64,000 bases of DNA from Cellulomonas persica (GTDB taxonomy: Bacteria > Actinomycetota > Actinomycetes > Actinomycetales > Cellulomonadaceae): positions 1-64,000 of the forward strand of contig NZ_BJUA01000008.1 of NCBI RefSeq assembly GCF_007989825.1, written 5' to 3'. Under the pieces are notes generated by a model. The model was not told the origin of the DNA, ran no database searches, and worked only from the letters and a program-made list of their open reading frames with translations. Positions 1 through 15,390 of this stretch are shown piece by piece. Both the position numbers and the translations under genes were made by a program. Positions within the stretch are counted from its first letter, which is position 1; each line of letters begins with the position of its first letter.

Positions 1-162
1 TTCGGTGAAGGGTTCCGTGAACGGGTTGGCTCCGAGCGCCTCGGTGAACGGCTCAGTGAACGGCTCAGTGAAGGGTTCGGTGAACGGCTCCGTGAAGGGT
101 TCGGTGAAGGGCTCCGTGAACGGGTTGGCCCCGAGTGCCTCGGTGAACGGTTCGGTGAACGG
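1..162 (-). repeat. 12-base tandem repeat encoding PFTE, with ALGAN spacers
   Basis: Read on the minus strand, the protein tail is two PFTE units, ALGAN, seven PFTE units, ALGAN, then two more PFTE units reaching the window edge. Codons for Pro, Thr and Glu vary between units (CCG/CCC, ACC/ACG/ACT, GAG/GAA), so the protein pattern is kept while the DNA drifts. Two neighbouring units (49-72) are identical, which looks like a recent duplication. The full copy number lies outside the window. Confidence 0.95.
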
Positions 163-1377
163 CTGAGCCGACGCACCGGTCGGTCGGGGCACCCCCTGCG
201 CGCCCCGACCGACCGACTGCGCGGACGCGCCGAGCCCCTGGCCGCTCGCGTGGCCGTTCGTGCTCCCGTTCGCGCCTGCGCCCGCGCGCGCGCCCCCCGC
301 GCGCAGGCCGTCACGCCACGTCCGCGTGGCCGCGACGACCGAGACCCCGAGCGTGTCGAGCACGACGTCGATCGGGTTGGCGACGGAGAAGCTCCCGTCG
401 TCCTCGCCCGCCCAGAGCAGCCCGACGACGGCGCCGCTCTCGTCGACCAGGACGGAACCGGAGTCGCCGCCTGCGGAGAACCGCTCGACGCCCTCGGCGG
501 GCTCGACGCGGACCTGGTCGCGCAGCGTGCGCGGCCCGACGCCGGGGCCGAAGTCCACGACGGTCGTGTAGTCGGTCGACGCCACGACGCCGACGGTCAG
601 CCCGGTCGTGCGGCCGGACTTGCGGACGGTCGACCCGACGACGGCACGCGCGGTGCCCGTCACGGGCCCGATCCCGAGGATGCCGGGCAGCCACGGCGCG
701 CCGGGCGCGAGCGCGACGACCGCGGCGTCGACCCGGTCGGTGAGCGTGCCGCGCACGAGAGCACCGAGCCGGTCGGCGGCGCGTCCACCGTCCGCGAGCG
801 AGGGCTGCACCCACCGGCTGCCGACGTCCTCACGGCCGTCACCAGCGGCGACGTGCCAGTTGGTGAGGGCGAACGCGCGTCCGGTGTGGCGCTCGCGCAC
901 CAGGACGCCGAGCGTGCCGTTGACGGAGCGCAGCTGCGCCTCGCCGTCGACGGGGATGGTCACGGCGTCGACGGGGCCGATGCTCAGGCCGCCGACGAAC
1001 GGGCGGACGCGGCCTGCGTGCGCGGCAGGTGCGGACGCGGTCGCGGCGAGCGGTGACACGCGCCCGGTGACGACGTCGGTGGGGACGCCGCCGAAGCTCT
1101 CGGGGATGCGGTCGTCGTCGGACAGCTCGGACAGCGGGAGCTTGCGCTCGACGTGCACGACGATCGCCTGCCGCCCGGTGGGCCGACCGTCGGACCACTT
1201 CTCGGCGATGTCGACCCCGACGACGCCCGCGCGGGCGAGGAGCATGTCCTCGACACCGCGCTTCGTCGGACGGATCTGCGCACGCTCGTCGACGCGTGCG
1301 GCTTCGGGCGTCGGTGCAGCGGCAGGGTCGGACTGCGGCTCGGGGCCGGAGTCGGAGCGGGGGTCCTGCTCGGTCAT
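1..1377 (-). CDS. Nal1-like trypsin-fold serine protease with PFTE-repeat tail (partial)
   Basis: First 459 residues of a serine protease read leftwards off the window edge; its C-terminus is outside. No signal peptide or membrane segment is visible, so a cytoplasmic enzyme is likely. Residues about 50-103 (from VVGVDIAEKW to GVPTDVV) resemble the N-terminal domain of Nal1-like peptidases. A trypsin-fold domain follows with a complete apparent triad: His175 in TNWHVAAG, Asp217 in RVDAAVV, Ser306 in GGDSGSVLV. From about residue 400 the protein becomes a Gly/Ala/Ser linker and then a PFTE tetrapeptide repeat that is still running at base 1. The ATG start is preceded by GAGGAG. The gene is divergent from the sigma/CHAT unit, which suggests that it is a substrate-processing or effector partner of that system; this role is inference. 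The family assignment of the catalytic domain is firm, the Nal1 label less so. Confidence 0.85.
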   Translation of the reverse strand, partial: MTEQDPRSDSGPEPQSDPAAAPTPEAARVDERAQIRPTKRGVEDMLLARAGVVGVDIAEKWSDGRPTGRQAIVVHVERKLPLSELSDDDRIPESFGGVPTDVVTGRVSPLAATASAPAAHAGRVRPFVGGLSIGPVDAVTIPVDGEAQLRSVNGTLGVLVRERHTGRAFALTNWHVAAGDGREDVGSRWVQPSLADGGRAADRLGALVRGTLTDRVDAAVVALAPGAPWLPGILGIGPVTGTARAVVGSTVRKSGRTTGLTVGVVASTDYTTVVDFGPGVGPRTLRDQVRVEPAEGVERFSAGGDSGSVLVDESGAVVGLLWAGEDDGSFSVANPIDVVLDTLGVSVVAATRTWRDGLRAGGARAGAGANGSTNGHASGQGLGASAQSVGRGAQGVPRPTGASAQPFTEPFTEALGANPFTEPFTEPFTEPFTEPFTEPFTEPFTEALGANPFTEPFTE

Positions 1378-1455
1378 GGGTCAGACACTCCTCGGTGGGT
1401 GCGGACGGACGATCCCTCGGCTGGGCCGAGCCGCAGGTCAGGAGCGGGCGGCGGC

Positions 1456-1584
1456 GACCCAGATACATGCGACGACGATGCGGTCGGGCGTCCGCATGCT
1501 TCCGGCCCGCGACGCCGCGTACGGCCCGGACGCCCGTCACTCGTTCGGGTGACCCGCGGCCCGCGACGGGGCGTATGTATCTGG
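1456..1584. promoter_or_regulatory. Outward-facing repeat pair in the protease/sigma divergent region
   Basis: The 335-base gap between the protease and the sigma gene contains no credible gene. It holds the motif CGCATGTATCTGG on the minus strand (1468 down to 1456) and CGTATGTATCTGG on the plus strand (1572-1584), 12 of 13 bases alike. Each copy points at one of the two divergent genes. They could be matching promoter elements for the encoded sigma factor or two halves of a regulator site. No standard -35/-10 pair is obvious. Confidence 0.55.
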
Positions 1585-1712
1585 CGGACGGGCGCGTGCT
1601 CCTCGTCGTCGACCCGCCAGGTGCGCCCAGGTGATGTCTTGTCGGGTTTGTCCACGCCGTCCTACTGTCATGGGGCGGTCGCCCGACGACCGGTCGAGTG
1701 AGGGGTCAGATG

Positions 1713-2342
1713 ATGAGCGACGACCTGGTGGAGCCGGTGGACACCGCGCTCCGCGGCCAGGGGGAGGGGCTCGCCGACCAGGCAGCCCGCGCCGTGGTGG
1801 CGTACCGGGACGGAGACCGAGCGCCGATGGCGGCACTCGTGCAGGTGATGACGCCGTTGCTGTGGCACACGGTGCGCGCGCAGGGCGCCGGCACCGAGCA
1901 GGCGCAGGACATCGTGCAGAACGTGTGGCTCGCGCTGGTGCGCGAGATCGACACGATCCGGGACCCGCGCGCGACGCTGCAGTGGACCCTGGTCACCGCG
2001 AAGCGTGCGGCCTGGCGGGCCGTCCGGCGCTCGCGCGAGGAGGCCGCACGAACCGACTCCGACGAGGCCGCGACGTCCTGGCTGACCGCCCCTGCCGACG
2101 AGCTGCCCGACGCGCGTGCGCTGCGCGACGAGCGCGACCGGGTCCTGTGGGACCACGTGCGCTCGCTGCCGGAACGCTGCCGGCGTCTGCTCGGGCTCGT
2201 CGCGATGGTCGACCGCCCCGACTACGCCGTCGTCTCCCAGGCGCTGGGCATGCCGGTCGGCAGCATCGGACCCACCCGTGGTCGGTGCCTCGCCAAGCTG
2301 CGCGTCTCGCTCGCCTCCGACCCTTCCTGGAGCATGTCATGA
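1713..2342 (+). CDS. ECF-type RNA polymerase sigma factor
   Basis: A 209-residue sigma-70 family protein with only regions 2 and 4. Region 2 lies at about residues 35-100 (QAQDIVQNVWLALVREID and the following LQWTLVTAKRAAWR). Region 4 lies near 145-200, with a helix-turn-helix ending GSIGPTRGRCLAKLR, typical of extracytoplasmic-function sigmas. The ATG at 1713 is chosen because AGGGG lies 7 bases upstream; GTG 1698 and ATG 1710 are in-frame alternatives. The stop overlaps the next start (ATGA), so it is co-translated with the small protein and the CHAT gene. No recognisable anti-sigma gene is adjacent; the small downstream protein may fill that role. Likely directs the cassette and perhaps the divergent protease. 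Confidence 0.85.
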   Translation: MSDDLVEPVDTALRGQGEGLADQAARAVVAYRDGDRAPMAALVQVMTPLLWHTVRAQGAGTEQAQDIVQNVWLALVREIDTIRDPRATLQWTLVTAKRAAWRAVRRSREEAARTDSDEAATSWLTAPADELPDARALRDERDRVLWDHVRSLPERCRRLLGLVAMVDRPDYAVVSQALGMPVGSIGPTRGRCLAKLRVSLASDPSWSMS

Positions 2343-2839
2343 CAGAGGACGCGACCCTCGCCCTGGTCGCCGCCGCGGGCGTCGACGACCTCGACGTCGA
2401 GATCCTCGGCCGGCTCGCCGCGCTGGTCGACGCCGCGGACCCCGTGCCCGAGGGGCTCGTGGAGAGCATCGGCCTGGCGCTCACGATGGAGGTGCTGCAC
2501 GCCGAGCTGGCCGAGCTGCACCTCGTGGGCGAGCCCGCGCTGGCGGTGCGTGCCGACGAGACGAGCATCGAGGCGGGGACGATCACGTTCACGACCGACG
2601 TGCTCACGGTGATGATCTCGGTGCACCACGAGAACGACCGCGTCCGGGTGGACGGCTGGGCCGCGCCCGCGGGTGAGCTCGTCGTCGAGCTGCACCACGG
2701 GGGACACGTCGAGACCACGACGTCCGACGAGGACGGACGGTTCGCGTTCGTGGAGCTCGAACGCGGCCCGGCGCGGCTCGTGCTGCGACGCGCGTCGGAC
2801 CCGACCATGCCGGTGGTCACACCGCAGATCGAGCTCTAG
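2339..2839 (+). CDS. Small protein with carboxypeptidase-regulatory-like beta domain
   Basis: A 166-residue acidic protein without signal peptide or membrane segment. The N-terminal 70 residues are helical and rich in Leu/Ala/Glu. Residues about 105-160 form a predicted beta-sandwich ending in SDEDGRFAFVELERGPARL, the pattern seen in carboxypeptidase-regulatory-like (transthyretin-like) domains. It starts inside the sigma stop codon (ATGA overlap) and ends 7 bases before the CHAT gene. The position between sigma and CHAT suggests an adaptor or sigma modulator; this is inference and no enzymatic motif is visible. Confidence 0.75.
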   Translation: MTEDATLALVAAAGVDDLDVEILGRLAALVDAADPVPEGLVESIGLALTMEVLHAELAELHLVGEPALAVRADETSIEAGTITFTTDVLTVMISVHHENDRVRVDGWAAPAGELVVELHHGGHVETTTSDEDGRFAFVELERGPARLVLRRASDPTMPVVTPQIEL

Positions 2840-2846
2840 CGACACC

Positions 2847-5501
2847 ATGACCGAGGGCACCGGCCCGGTCGACGCCGGGTCGTTGCTGGACGACGACCCT
2901 GACCGGCAGAACGACCGCGACGCGCTCGAGCACGTCGCGGTCGAGGTCGCGCTCGCCGAGGCGGACAACGCCGAGGGTCACCCGGGGATGGCCCGCCGTC
3001 GCCTGGTCAAGGCCCTCGCGCAGCTGGACCGCCTCGGCGAGCCGCCCAGCGGCGAGCTGACCGACCCGCTGCGCGTCCGGGTGCGGGCACGCGCGCTCAT
3101 GGAGCTCGCGAAGTGCGAGTTCGAGACCCGCGGAGGGCCGCAGGCTGCACTGGCCCAGCTCGACGGCCTCGTCGCGGCGGGTGCCGCGCACGTCTGGTCG
3201 GGCATCGTGCCGGCGACCGCTGGGGTGCGCGGGCTGCTCGCGCTGCGCGCGGGGCGGCAGGACGAGGCGCTCGTGGCGCTCGACGCGGCGATCGAGCAGA
3301 TCGACGTCGCGGACGCGGTCGACGGGTGCCGCGCGCTGCTGAACCGCGGCACGCTGCACAGCGAGCGGCGCGACGTGGCCGCCGCGCGTGCGGACTACGA
3401 GGAGTGCGCGCGCCGGGCGCGGGCCGCCGGGTTCGACCTGCTGGTGTTCAAGGCGGAGCACAACCTCGGTTACGTGCACTTCCGCGAGGGCCGTCTGCCG
3501 GAGGCGTTGGCGTCGATGGAGGCCGCGGCGCGCAGCCTGCCCGGTCCGGTGCGCCCCACGGCGCTCCGGGACCGCAGCGAGGTGCTGCTCGAAGCGGGTC
3601 TGGTCGGCGTGGCGGACGCGACGCTCGCGGAGGCGGCCCAGATGTTCGCGGACGAGAAGCTGCCGCGCGAGGTGGCCGAGTGCGAGCTCGGCCGTGCGGA
3701 GTGCGCGTTGCTGCGGGGTGACCCCGTGGCGGCACGCACGTGGGCGACGAGCGCGCGGCAGAGGTTCCAGCGCCGCGGTGACGAGGCGTGGGTGGTCCGC
3801 TCGGCGCTGCTCGCCCTGCAGGCGGACGCCGCCGTGTTCGCGCGCATGCCCGAGGGCCGTGCGTCACGCTCGGGGTGGGCGGGCGTGGCTCGTCGTGCTG
3901 CCGAGGTCGAGGAGCTGTGCCGCACGACGGGACGTCCGACGTGGCAGCGCGCGGCGACGTACCTGCGGATCGAGGCGGACCTGGCCCGCGGCGCGGGCCC
4001 GGACCCGGCGCGGGTGCTCGACGGGCTCGGCGCGGTCCGTACCGACGAGCCGCTGACGCTGCGCCTGCACGGTCGCCGGCTGCGCGCGCTGCTCGCCGCG
4101 GCCGCGGGCCAGCCCGAGCGCGCGGCCCACCACGTGCGCGCGGGCCAGCGGGATCTCGCGCTGCACCGCAGCAGGTTCGGGTCGCTGGACCTGCGCACCG
4201 CGGGTGCGGTGCACGGGACGGCGCTGGCAGTGCTCGACATGCGCCTCGCACTCGCCACCGGGCGGCCCGAGCCGGTGCTCGAGTGCGTCGAGCGGGTGCG
4301 GGCGGTCATGGGCGGGGCGCCGCGCGTCAACCCGCCGTCGGACCCGCACACGGCCGAGCTCCTCACGCAGCTGCGCCGTCTCGTCGAGGGCAGCCGTCCG
4401 GTCACGGGCCGGCCCGCGTCGGACCCCGAACGCATCCGGCTGTTCGCGGAGGCGCAGCGCCTCAAGGTCGAGATCCTGGCGCGCTCGTGGCACGAGCCCG
4501 GCAGCGCGGGCGACGAGCGCGAGGGCCGGGCGCACGAGGTGCGGGCCGTGCTCGACAGCCGCCCGCGCACGACGCTCCTCGACGTGATCGACCACCAGGG
4601 GCAGCTGCTCGCGGTGCGCATGGACACCTCCGGGGCGCGGCTGACCGACCTGGGCGAGGCCGACGCCGCCGCCGAGCTGGTGCGGCGCGTGCACGCCGAC
4701 CTCGAGGTGGTCGCGAACCCGCTCGTGCCGGTCGAGCTGCGCGCGGTCGCGGACAGGTCGCTGCGGGCGGGCCTCGACCGGCTCGACGCGACGCTCGCCC
4801 CCGTGCTCCACGACGCCGACGAGCTCGTCGTCGTGGCGGGAGGCTGGTTGGGCGTGCTGCCCTGGGCGATGCTGCGCTCGCGGCGCGGGATGCCGACCGT
4901 CGTCGCGCCGTCGGTGCACCACTGGATGCGGTACGCCGGTGCGGGCCTGCCCCACGCGCCTGTGACCGCTGCGGCGGGTCCGGGCCTCGTGCACGCGGCC
5001 GACGAGGCCCGGCGCGTCGGCGACCTGTGGCCGGGTGCGCGTGTGCTGGTCGACGACGACGCGTCGGTCGCGGCTGTCGCCGGCGCGCTCGCCGCACCGG
5101 GCATCGTGCACCTCGCCGCCCACGGGCGGCACGAGCCGGACAACCCGCTCTTCTCGTCGCTGCGCCTCGCCGACGGCCCGCTGTTCGCCCACGAGCTCGA
5201 CGCCGGGGCCGAGGTGCCCGACCTCGTCCTGCTGTCGTCGTGCGAGGTGGGCCGCGCGACGATCCGGCACGGCGGTGAGGCGCTCGGGCTGGCGAGCGTG
5301 CTGCTGCGCACGGGTGTGGGGTGCGTGGTCGCGGCGATCGCGCCGCTGCCCGACGAGACCGCGATGCGGGTCATGACGAGCGTGCACGAGCAGCTCTCGA
5401 CGGGCGTGCCGGTCGCGGTCGCGCTCGCGGCGGCGTGCGACGAGCACGAGCGCACGCAGGGCGACCTGGTGCCGCTCGTCTGCCTGGGCGCCCCGGTCTG
5501 A
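2847..5501 (+). CDS. TPR-repeat CHAT-domain (caspase-like) protease
   Basis: An 884-residue protein. Residues about 25-600 are all-helical with tetratricopeptide-like units (for example ARADYEECARRARAAGFDLL and KAEHNLGYVHFREGRLPEAL). The C-terminal third is a CHAT domain, the caspase-HetF-associated cysteine peptidase fold. The catalytic dyad is apparently intact: His759 in HLAAHGRHEP and Cys799 in LLSSCEVGRA, followed by a GEALGLASVLLRTG helix typical of the family. No signal peptide. ATG 2847 lies 7 bases after the upstream stop with no good Shine-Dalgarno, so translation is probably coupled. The TPR array would sense or bind a partner and license the protease. The co-located sigma factor and trypsin-like protease suggest a conflict or stress-response system. 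Family call firm, substrate unknown. Confidence 0.88.
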   Translation: MTEGTGPVDAGSLLDDDPDRQNDRDALEHVAVEVALAEADNAEGHPGMARRRLVKALAQLDRLGEPPSGELTDPLRVRVRARALMELAKCEFETRGGPQAALAQLDGLVAAGAAHVWSGIVPATAGVRGLLALRAGRQDEALVALDAAIEQIDVADAVDGCRALLNRGTLHSERRDVAAARADYEECARRARAAGFDLLVFKAEHNLGYVHFREGRLPEALASMEAAARSLPGPVRPTALRDRSEVLLEAGLVGVADATLAEAAQMFADEKLPREVAECELGRAECALLRGDPVAARTWATSARQRFQRRGDEAWVVRSALLALQADAAVFARMPEGRASRSGWAGVARRAAEVEELCRTTGRPTWQRAATYLRIEADLARGAGPDPARVLDGLGAVRTDEPLTLRLHGRRLRALLAAAAGQPERAAHHVRAGQRDLALHRSRFGSLDLRTAGAVHGTALAVLDMRLALATGRPEPVLECVERVRAVMGGAPRVNPPSDPHTAELLTQLRRLVEGSRPVTGRPASDPERIRLFAEAQRLKVEILARSWHEPGSAGDEREGRAHEVRAVLDSRPRTTLLDVIDHQGQLLAVRMDTSGARLTDLGEADAAAELVRRVHADLEVVANPLVPVELRAVADRSLRAGLDRLDATLAPVLHDADELVVVAGGWLGVLPWAMLRSRRGMPTVVAPSVHHWMRYAGAGLPHAPVTAAAGPGLVHAADEARRVGDLWPGARVLVDDDASVAAVAGALAAPGIVHLAAHGRHEPDNPLFSSLRLADGPLFAHELDAGAEVPDLVLLSSCEVGRATIRHGGEALGLASVLLRTGVGCVVAAIAPLPDETAMRVMTSVHEQLSTGVPVAVALAAACDEHERTQGDLVPLVCLGAPV

Positions 5502-5575
5502 CGCCGGGACCCCGCGGCCCCGCGGGGGGCCGGGGGCCAGGGCCGGGCGTCGGAGGACCGGCGTGACCGGGCGAT

Positions 5576-5604
5576 TTGGCCGCTCGGCGGGCGTGCCGTA
5601 GTCT
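5576..5604 (+). promoter_or_regulatory. Promoter for rplJ-rplL
   Basis: TTGGCC (5576-5581), a 17-base spacer, then TAGTCT (5599-5604), a good housekeeping-sigma promoter. It sits 75 bases after the CHAT stop and about 200 bases before rplJ, leaving room for the L10-type leader. Confidence 0.65.
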
Positions 5605-5800
5605 CGTCGTGCCCAAGACCGCCGGTCGTCGGTCCGCTCGTCGGACCAACCGAAGTCCCGCAGCTCGCGGAGGCCAGCGCAGGTGAGAGTTCCACATGAT
5701 GGTGCGGTTCGTCCGCGCCGGTCTGTCGAGCCCCGCGCCTGCGCGGGGCTCTTCGTCGTTCTGGGGGACGGGGACCGGCACCACCATCGGAAGGATTGCC
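5605..5800 (+). promoter_or_regulatory. rplJ leader (L10-type autoregulatory RNA)
   Basis: About 195 untranslated bases rich in short inverted repeats, such as GGTCCG/CGGACC at 5630-5647, ending in a strong hairpin at 5728-5751. Its position, length and structure match the L10-binding leader found before rplJ in many bacteria, where L10 with L7/L12 represses its own operon. Assignment is by position and fold; covariance was not tested. Confidence 0.6.
5728..5751 (+). terminator. Attenuator-like hairpin in rplJ leader
   Basis: GAGCCCCGCGC and GCGCGGGGCTC form an 11-base inverted repeat separated by two bases, followed by the T-containing stretch TTCGTCGTTCT. It lies inside the leader and so would act as an attenuator rather than an operon end. 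Confidence 0.6.
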
Positions 5801-6331
5801 ATGGCGAGGCCGGACAAGGCAGCCGCCGTCGCGGAGATCGCGGACAAGTTCCGTGCGTCCAACGCGGCCGTGCTGACCGAGTACCGCGGGCTCACCGTGG
5901 CGCAGCTCAAGACGCTGCGTCGCGCGCTCGGCGGCAACGCAACCTACGCCGTGGTGAAGAACACGCTGACCGCGATCGCGGCCAAGGAAGCCGGCCTGGC
6001 GGGCCTCGACGACGCGCTCGCGGGCCCGTCGGCGATCGCCTTCGTCACCGGCGACCCGGTCGAGGCCGCCAAGGGTCTGCGTGACTTCGCCAAGGCGAAC
6101 CCCGCGCTGGTCATCAAGGGGGGCGTCCTCGACGGCCGCGCCCTGACCGCCGCGGAGGTCACCAAGCTCGCGGACCTCGAGTCCCGTGAGGTCCTGCTGG
6201 CCAAGGCGGCCGGCGCGATGAAGGCCAAGCTCTACCAGGCTGCCTACGCCTTCACCGCCAACACCGCCCAGGCCGCTCGTGTCATCGATGCCCTGCGTCA
6301 GAAGCAGGAGTCGGAAGGTGCGGCTGCCTGA
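5801..6331 (+). CDS. rplJ: 50S ribosomal protein L10 (uL10)
   Basis: A 176-residue protein that forms the base of the ribosomal stalk, binding 23S rRNA and anchoring L7/L12 dimers. The N-terminal segment with [19 protein letters not shown] and [11 protein letters not shown] is characteristic, and a long C-terminal helix for L12 binding follows. ATG 5801 is preceded by GGAAGGA. It follows an L10-type leader and precedes rplL by 95 bases. The usual upstream partners rplK and rplA are not in the window; the CHAT gene occupies that side. Confidence 0.97.
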   Translation: MARPDKAAAVAEIADKFRASNAAVLTEYRGLTVAQLKTLRRALGGNATYAVVKNTLTAIAAKEAGLAGLDDALAGPSAIAFVTGDPVEAAKGLRDFAKANPALVIKGGVLDGRALTAAEVTKLADLESREVLLAKAAGAMKAKLYQAAYAFTANTAQAARVIDALRQKQESEGAAA

Positions 6332-6426
6332 CCTGGCCCCCGGCCTGGTCGCGCACCGCGCATCACCCCACATCCCGCTTCCGACGCACGTCGCGTCGCG
6401 GAGCACCGAAGAAAGGAACGCCTCTC

Positions 6427-6819
6427 ATGGCGAAGCTCACCACTGAGGAGCTCATCGAGCAGTTCAAGGGCCTGACCCTCATCGAGCTGTCCGAGTTCGT
6501 GAAGGCCTTCGAGGAGGTCTTCGAGGTCACCGCTGCTGCCCCCGTCGCCGTCGCCGCCGCGCCGGCCGCCGGTGGTGCGGGCGCCGAGGCCGCCGTCGAG
6601 GACGAGAAGGACTCCTTCGACGTCATCCTGGCCGCCGCCGGCGACAAGAAGATCCAGGTCATCAAGGAGGTGCGCGCGCTCACGTCGCTCGGCCTCAAGG
6701 AGGCCAAGGACCTCGTCGACGAGGCGCCGAAGCCGGTGCTCGAGGGCGTCAACAAGGAGACGGCCGACAAGGCGAAGGCGCAGCTCGAGGGCGCCGGCGC
6801 GACGGTCGAGCTCAAGTGA
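6427..6819 (+). CDS. rplL: 50S ribosomal protein L7/L12 (bL12)
   Basis: A 130-residue stalk protein that recruits translation factors. It shows the N-terminal dimerisation helices ([20 protein letters not shown]), an Ala/Pro/Gly hinge near residues 37-55 and the C-terminal factor-binding domain ([20 protein letters not shown]). Start supported by GAAAGGAAC. Co-transcribed with rplJ; a hairpin follows at 6867. Confidence 0.98.
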   Translation: MAKLTTEELIEQFKGLTLIELSEFVKAFEEVFEVTAAAPVAVAAAPAAGGAGAEAAVEDEKDSFDVILAAAGDKKIQVIKEVRALTSLGLKEAKDLVDEAPKPVLEGVNKETADKAKAQLEGAGATVELK

Positions 6820-6866
6820 TCTGACTCCGCCCGGGTCCTCGACCCGGAGCGGAGGCGCTCACGCAC

Positions 6867-6903
6867 GAAGGCCCGCCACCCCCGCGTGGGGCGGCGGGCC
6901 TTC
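6867..6903 (+). terminator. Hairpin after rplL
   Basis: GAAGGCCCGCC (6867-6877) pairs with GGCGGGCCTTC (6893-6903); the loop can extend the stem with CCCC/GGGG. Probably a partial terminator that sets the high rplJL to rpoBC ratio. The rest of the 470-base rplL-rpoB gap holds no gene, only the rpoB promoter at its 3' side. Confidence 0.65.
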
Positions 6904-7114
6904 GTCGTCCGACGACCCGCGTCCCACCTGCGCAGACGGCGCACGACTTCCCGTCGGGCTGTGGTCTGTGCCACCATGGCCGCGGCGACGACGAGGTCGC
7001 CCGCCTGGCCGAAGGGCCGGGCGCGGACGCGGATCCGAGGGTCCGGCCGGAGCGAGCACCGCCGGGTGCACCCGTGAGGGGGCACCCGAGGTGCGAGGCG
7101 CCCCGCCGACCGGG

Positions 7115-7143
7115 TGGACTTCCGTCGGGGGGCCGAGTATGCT
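7115..7143 (+). promoter_or_regulatory. Promoter for rpoB-rpoC
   Basis: TGGACT (7115-7120), 17 bases, TATGCT (7138-7143). It lies 150 bases before the rpoB start and downstream of the rplL hairpin, giving rpoBC its own initiation. Confidence 0.55.
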
Positions 7144-7290
7144 AGCGCTTTGCGCTGGCCTGTGCCCGCGATCTCAGATATCCCGAGCCGGATCTTGACG
7201 TACGTGCGCGTCGAGATCCGCCGTCGAGGCTGGGGGTCGCGCCTTGCCAGGCGGCGCAGCGTGCCTCTCGACCGCAGGGAAGGACCCCTC

Positions 7291-10800
<3,510 letters not shown>

Positions 10801-10807
10801 CGTCGAG

Positions 10808-10846
10808 CCCCGGCCCGGCCGCCCCCACGGGCACGCCGGGCCGGGG
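10808..10846 (+). terminator. rpoB-rpoC intergenic hairpin
   Basis: CCCCGGCCCGGC (10808-10819) and GCCGGGCCGGGG (10835-10846) form a 12-base perfect stem. There is no T tract, so it is more likely a pause, processing or stability element than an operon end. Confidence 0.5.
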
Positions 10847-10927
10847 GCCCGCACCCCTTAGCAACATTTCCGTCCGCCGGACACCCGCGAGCACGCGGGC
10901 CGGCAAGCGAAGGAAGTAGGACCACCC

Positions 10928-14797
<3,870 letters not shown>

Positions 14798-14816
14798 CGT
14801 CGTCCTCCTGATCCAC

Positions 14817-14855
14817 CCCGAGGGGGTCCACCGCACGCCGGTGGGCCCCCTCGGG
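14817..14855 (+). terminator. rpoC terminator
   Basis: CCCGAGGGGGTCCACC (14817-14832) faces GGTGGGCCCCCTCGGG (14840-14855), an almost fully paired 16-base stem with a 7-base loop. It marks the end of the rplJL-rpoBC transcription unit. Confidence 0.8.
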
Positions 14856-15054
14856 CATCGGCCCCGCCGGGTCGTGGTCGTCGCCCGGCACATGTTCGGG
14901 TCGGTGGGACCGCTGGGCCGCAGGACGACCGGGCAGCCGGAGCGGCGTGGGGCGTCCTGCTCGCGAGGACGGCGCTCGCGACCGGCTGACCAGCGTCGCC
15001 GCTCCCGCACGTGCGCACCCGGTTGAGGCGGGGCAGCGTCACACTGCCCGTCCT

Positions 15055-15083
15055 TTGACGGTGTCAGGGCGGGAAGGTAACGT
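15055..15083 (+). promoter_or_regulatory. Promoter of the str operon (rpsL)
   Basis: TTGACG (15055-15060), 17-base spacer, TAACGT (15078-15083), one of the best consensus promoters in the window. It leaves a leader of about 300 bases before rpsL. The 593-base rpoC-rpsL gap otherwise contains only the rpoC terminator and this leader; no gene is seen. Confidence 0.75.
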
Positions 15084-15249
15084 TGGACACCGTGCCCGCG
15101 CCGTCGGGCCCTCGCGCGTGCACTCGCACGGTTGATGTCCGACTCGTGCGGACCCATCCGGACCGTGAGTGCACAGGACGACACCCCCGCCTCACGCGCG
15201 GCTCCCGCCGCCCGGCTCCTGCTGGGCCTCGGGGCCGCAGGAGAACGGG

Positions 15250-15275
15250 GCGACACGCCCGAGCGCGGGGGTCGG
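15250..15275 (+). promoter_or_regulatory. Shared ribosomal leader element, copy 1 (rpsL)
   Basis: These 26 bases are identical to 32657-32682 in the rpsJ leader. They contain CGAC...GTCG and CCC...GGG complementary arms that can form a small hairpin. The element lies about 115 bases before the rpsL start. Two identical copies ahead of two ribosomal operons imply a common regulatory RNA signal. Confidence 0.65.
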
Positions 15276-15390
15276 TTCGGGACTCTCGACCAGGTGATAG
15301 CCGCGCGACGGGCGGCGACTCGCGAACTTGCCGGCCGTCCTGGGTGACGGGCACCGGTCGACCAGAGCTCATCTACCAGACGGAGACGTA

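Noticed and set aside
3470-6406. Long minus-strand frame across the CHAT gene, rplJ leader and rplJ
   Set aside because: Crosses several well-supported features and encodes no recognisable motif.
14856-15390. Small open frames in the rpoC-rpsL gap
   Set aside because: No ribosome sites, no family resemblance, and they overlap the promoter and the shared leader element.
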